A stretch of DNA of 64,000 nt from Thalassotalea sp. Sam97. GTDB lineage: Bacteria; Pseudomonadota; Gammaproteobacteria; Enterobacterales; Alteromonadaceae. The DNA lies in contig NZ_CP166919.1 of NCBI RefSeq assembly GCF_041379765.1, positions 1,736,001-1,800,000 on the forward strand, read 5' to 3'. How positions within the stretch are numbered: the first letter of the stretch is position 1; the number at the start of each line of letters is the position of its first letter. This document shows, one piece after another, positions 63,560 through 64,000 of the stretch. The position numbers and the translations under genes are program-made. The notes under the pieces are model-generated. The model was not told the origin of the DNA and did not search any database. It worked only from the letters and a program-made list of their open reading frames with translations.

Positions 63560-63583
63560 TTTGGCTCGAATTAAAATAAAAAC

Positions 63584-63599
63584 CTGTTAATATATACAG
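63584..63599. promoter_or_regulatory. LexA box shared by polB and dinG
   Basis: CTGTTAATATATACAG, a perfect CTGT-N8-ACAG SOS box in the 94-bp gap between the divergent genes, 24 bp from the polB ATG and 54 bp from the dinG ATG. Both genes are LexA targets in E. coli. Confidence 0.9.
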
Positions 63600-63653
63600 C
63601 ACATGGTAACGGTTTATGGCGATAAAAAAAAGCGCCGCGGAAATTGAAGTTGT

Positions 63654-64000
63654 ATGTTAGGTGAAAAAACCAAGGAAACCATTCGCAGCGCCTATAAAAA
63701 TATTGGCAAAAGTCTGGAAAATTTTAGTCCTCGTAAAGAGCAGGCATACCTGATTGCTGAAATTGCAAAAACGTTGGCCGGTGAATACAGTAAAGATACC
63801 CGTCACATCGTCATTGAAGCCGGCACGGGGACAGGTAAATCGTTAGCATACTGCCTGGGTACCATACCGCTTGCGTTGAAACGCAAAAAAAAGGTCATCA
63901 TCTCCAGTGCAACCGTTGCTCTTCAAGAGCAGCTGGTTGATAAAGACTTGCCTTTCATTTTGAAACACGCAGGTATCAGCTTTAACTATTGCTTGGTTAA
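63654..64000 (+). CDS. dinG: ATP-dependent DNA helicase DinG (partial, C-terminus outside window)
   Basis: Superfamily 2 iron-sulfur helicase with 5'-3' polarity, acting on R-loops and damaged forks. The first 115 codons are present: MLGEKTKETIRSAYKNIGK, the Q-motif-like SPRKEQAYLIAEIAK and Walker A EAGTGTGKSLAY near residue 68, then VIISSATVALQEQL (motif Ia). The frame is open to the window end. GAAG lies upstream of the ATG at 63654. Confidence 0.93.
   Translation, partial: MLGEKTKETIRSAYKNIGKSLENFSPRKEQAYLIAEIAKTLAGEYSKDTRHIVIEAGTGTGKSLAYCLGTIPLALKRKKKVIISSATVALQEQLVDKDLPFILKHAGISFNYCLV

Overview
The window is ordinary chromosome of a marine gammaproteobacterium of the order Alteromonadales, most likely Colwelliaceae (Thalassotalea- or Colwellia-like). 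This is inferred from gene content and protein resemblance, not from a marker gene. Pointers are the monomeric NADP isocitrate dehydrogenase beside clpA-clpS-cspD, the run rluE-nudJ-mnmA-hflD-purB, ldh-ydiJ-ppsA-ppsR-aroH, the SOS cassette imuA-imuB-dnaE2, and a moderately low GC content. No rRNA, tRNA, CRISPR array or replication origin was seen.

Layout. 1-2.5 kb: clpA (cut by the window edge) and clpS, divergent from cspD. 2.9-5.1 kb: icd. 5.6-10.1 kb: a translation and purine run (rluE, nudJ, mnmA, hflD, purB). 10.15-11.6 kb: an IS4-family element sitting inside the purB terminator, with a perfect 12-bp target duplication. 11.7-14.0 kb: four overlapping or tightly spaced lipoprotein genes of the CsgG / DUF4810 / DUF799 type, one of them unrecognised. 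14.2-16.4 kb: roxA (ribosomal oxygenase), an acetyltransferase and a DUF4826 gene. 16.7-25.8 kb: central and aromatic metabolism (leucine dehydrogenase, YdiJ, PEP synthase and its regulator, Trp-type DAHP synthase). 25.8-27.5 kb: a PEP-CTERM protein, a small membrane protein and a low-molecular-weight tyrosine phosphatase.

27.44-33.78 kb is a small integrated island. A 16-bp sequence within the phosphatase active-site codons is repeated at 33.76 kb, where the displaced 5' end of a phosphatase gene (start codon, strong ribosome site and 15 matching codons) is still visible. The island carries a tyrosine recombinase that lacks its N-terminus, a winged-helix/nuclease-like protein, two secreted proteins, a Ser/Asp-rich small protein, a gene whose ribosome site is buried in an 11-bp hairpin, and a lipoprotein. 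This is the least ordinary part of the window.

34.1-41.8 kb: a secreted subtilisin, a frameshifted conserved gene, and imuA-imuB-dnaE2 behind a perfect LexA box that overlaps a sigma70-like promoter. 42.0-52.9 kb: a nucleoside and aromatic neighbourhood (udp, DUF2750, aroG, add, deoD, deoB, udk, nupC, deoC, tdk, and a PhoA-type lipoprotein phosphatase) that together import nucleosides, split them and feed deoxyribose phosphate into glycolysis. 53.2-57.2 kb: a very large lipoprotein with PKD repeats, a subtilase domain whose catalytic Asp is Glu, and a VWA domain, followed by a small secreted protein. 57.6-64 kb: nhaA, a small membrane protein, metC, and the divergent SOS pair polB/dinG sharing one LexA box. 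dinG is cut by the right edge.

No wholly new defence or biosynthetic system could be shown. The best candidates for new biology are the phosphatase-targeting island with its unknown cargo, and the degenerate subtilase-VWA lipoprotein.
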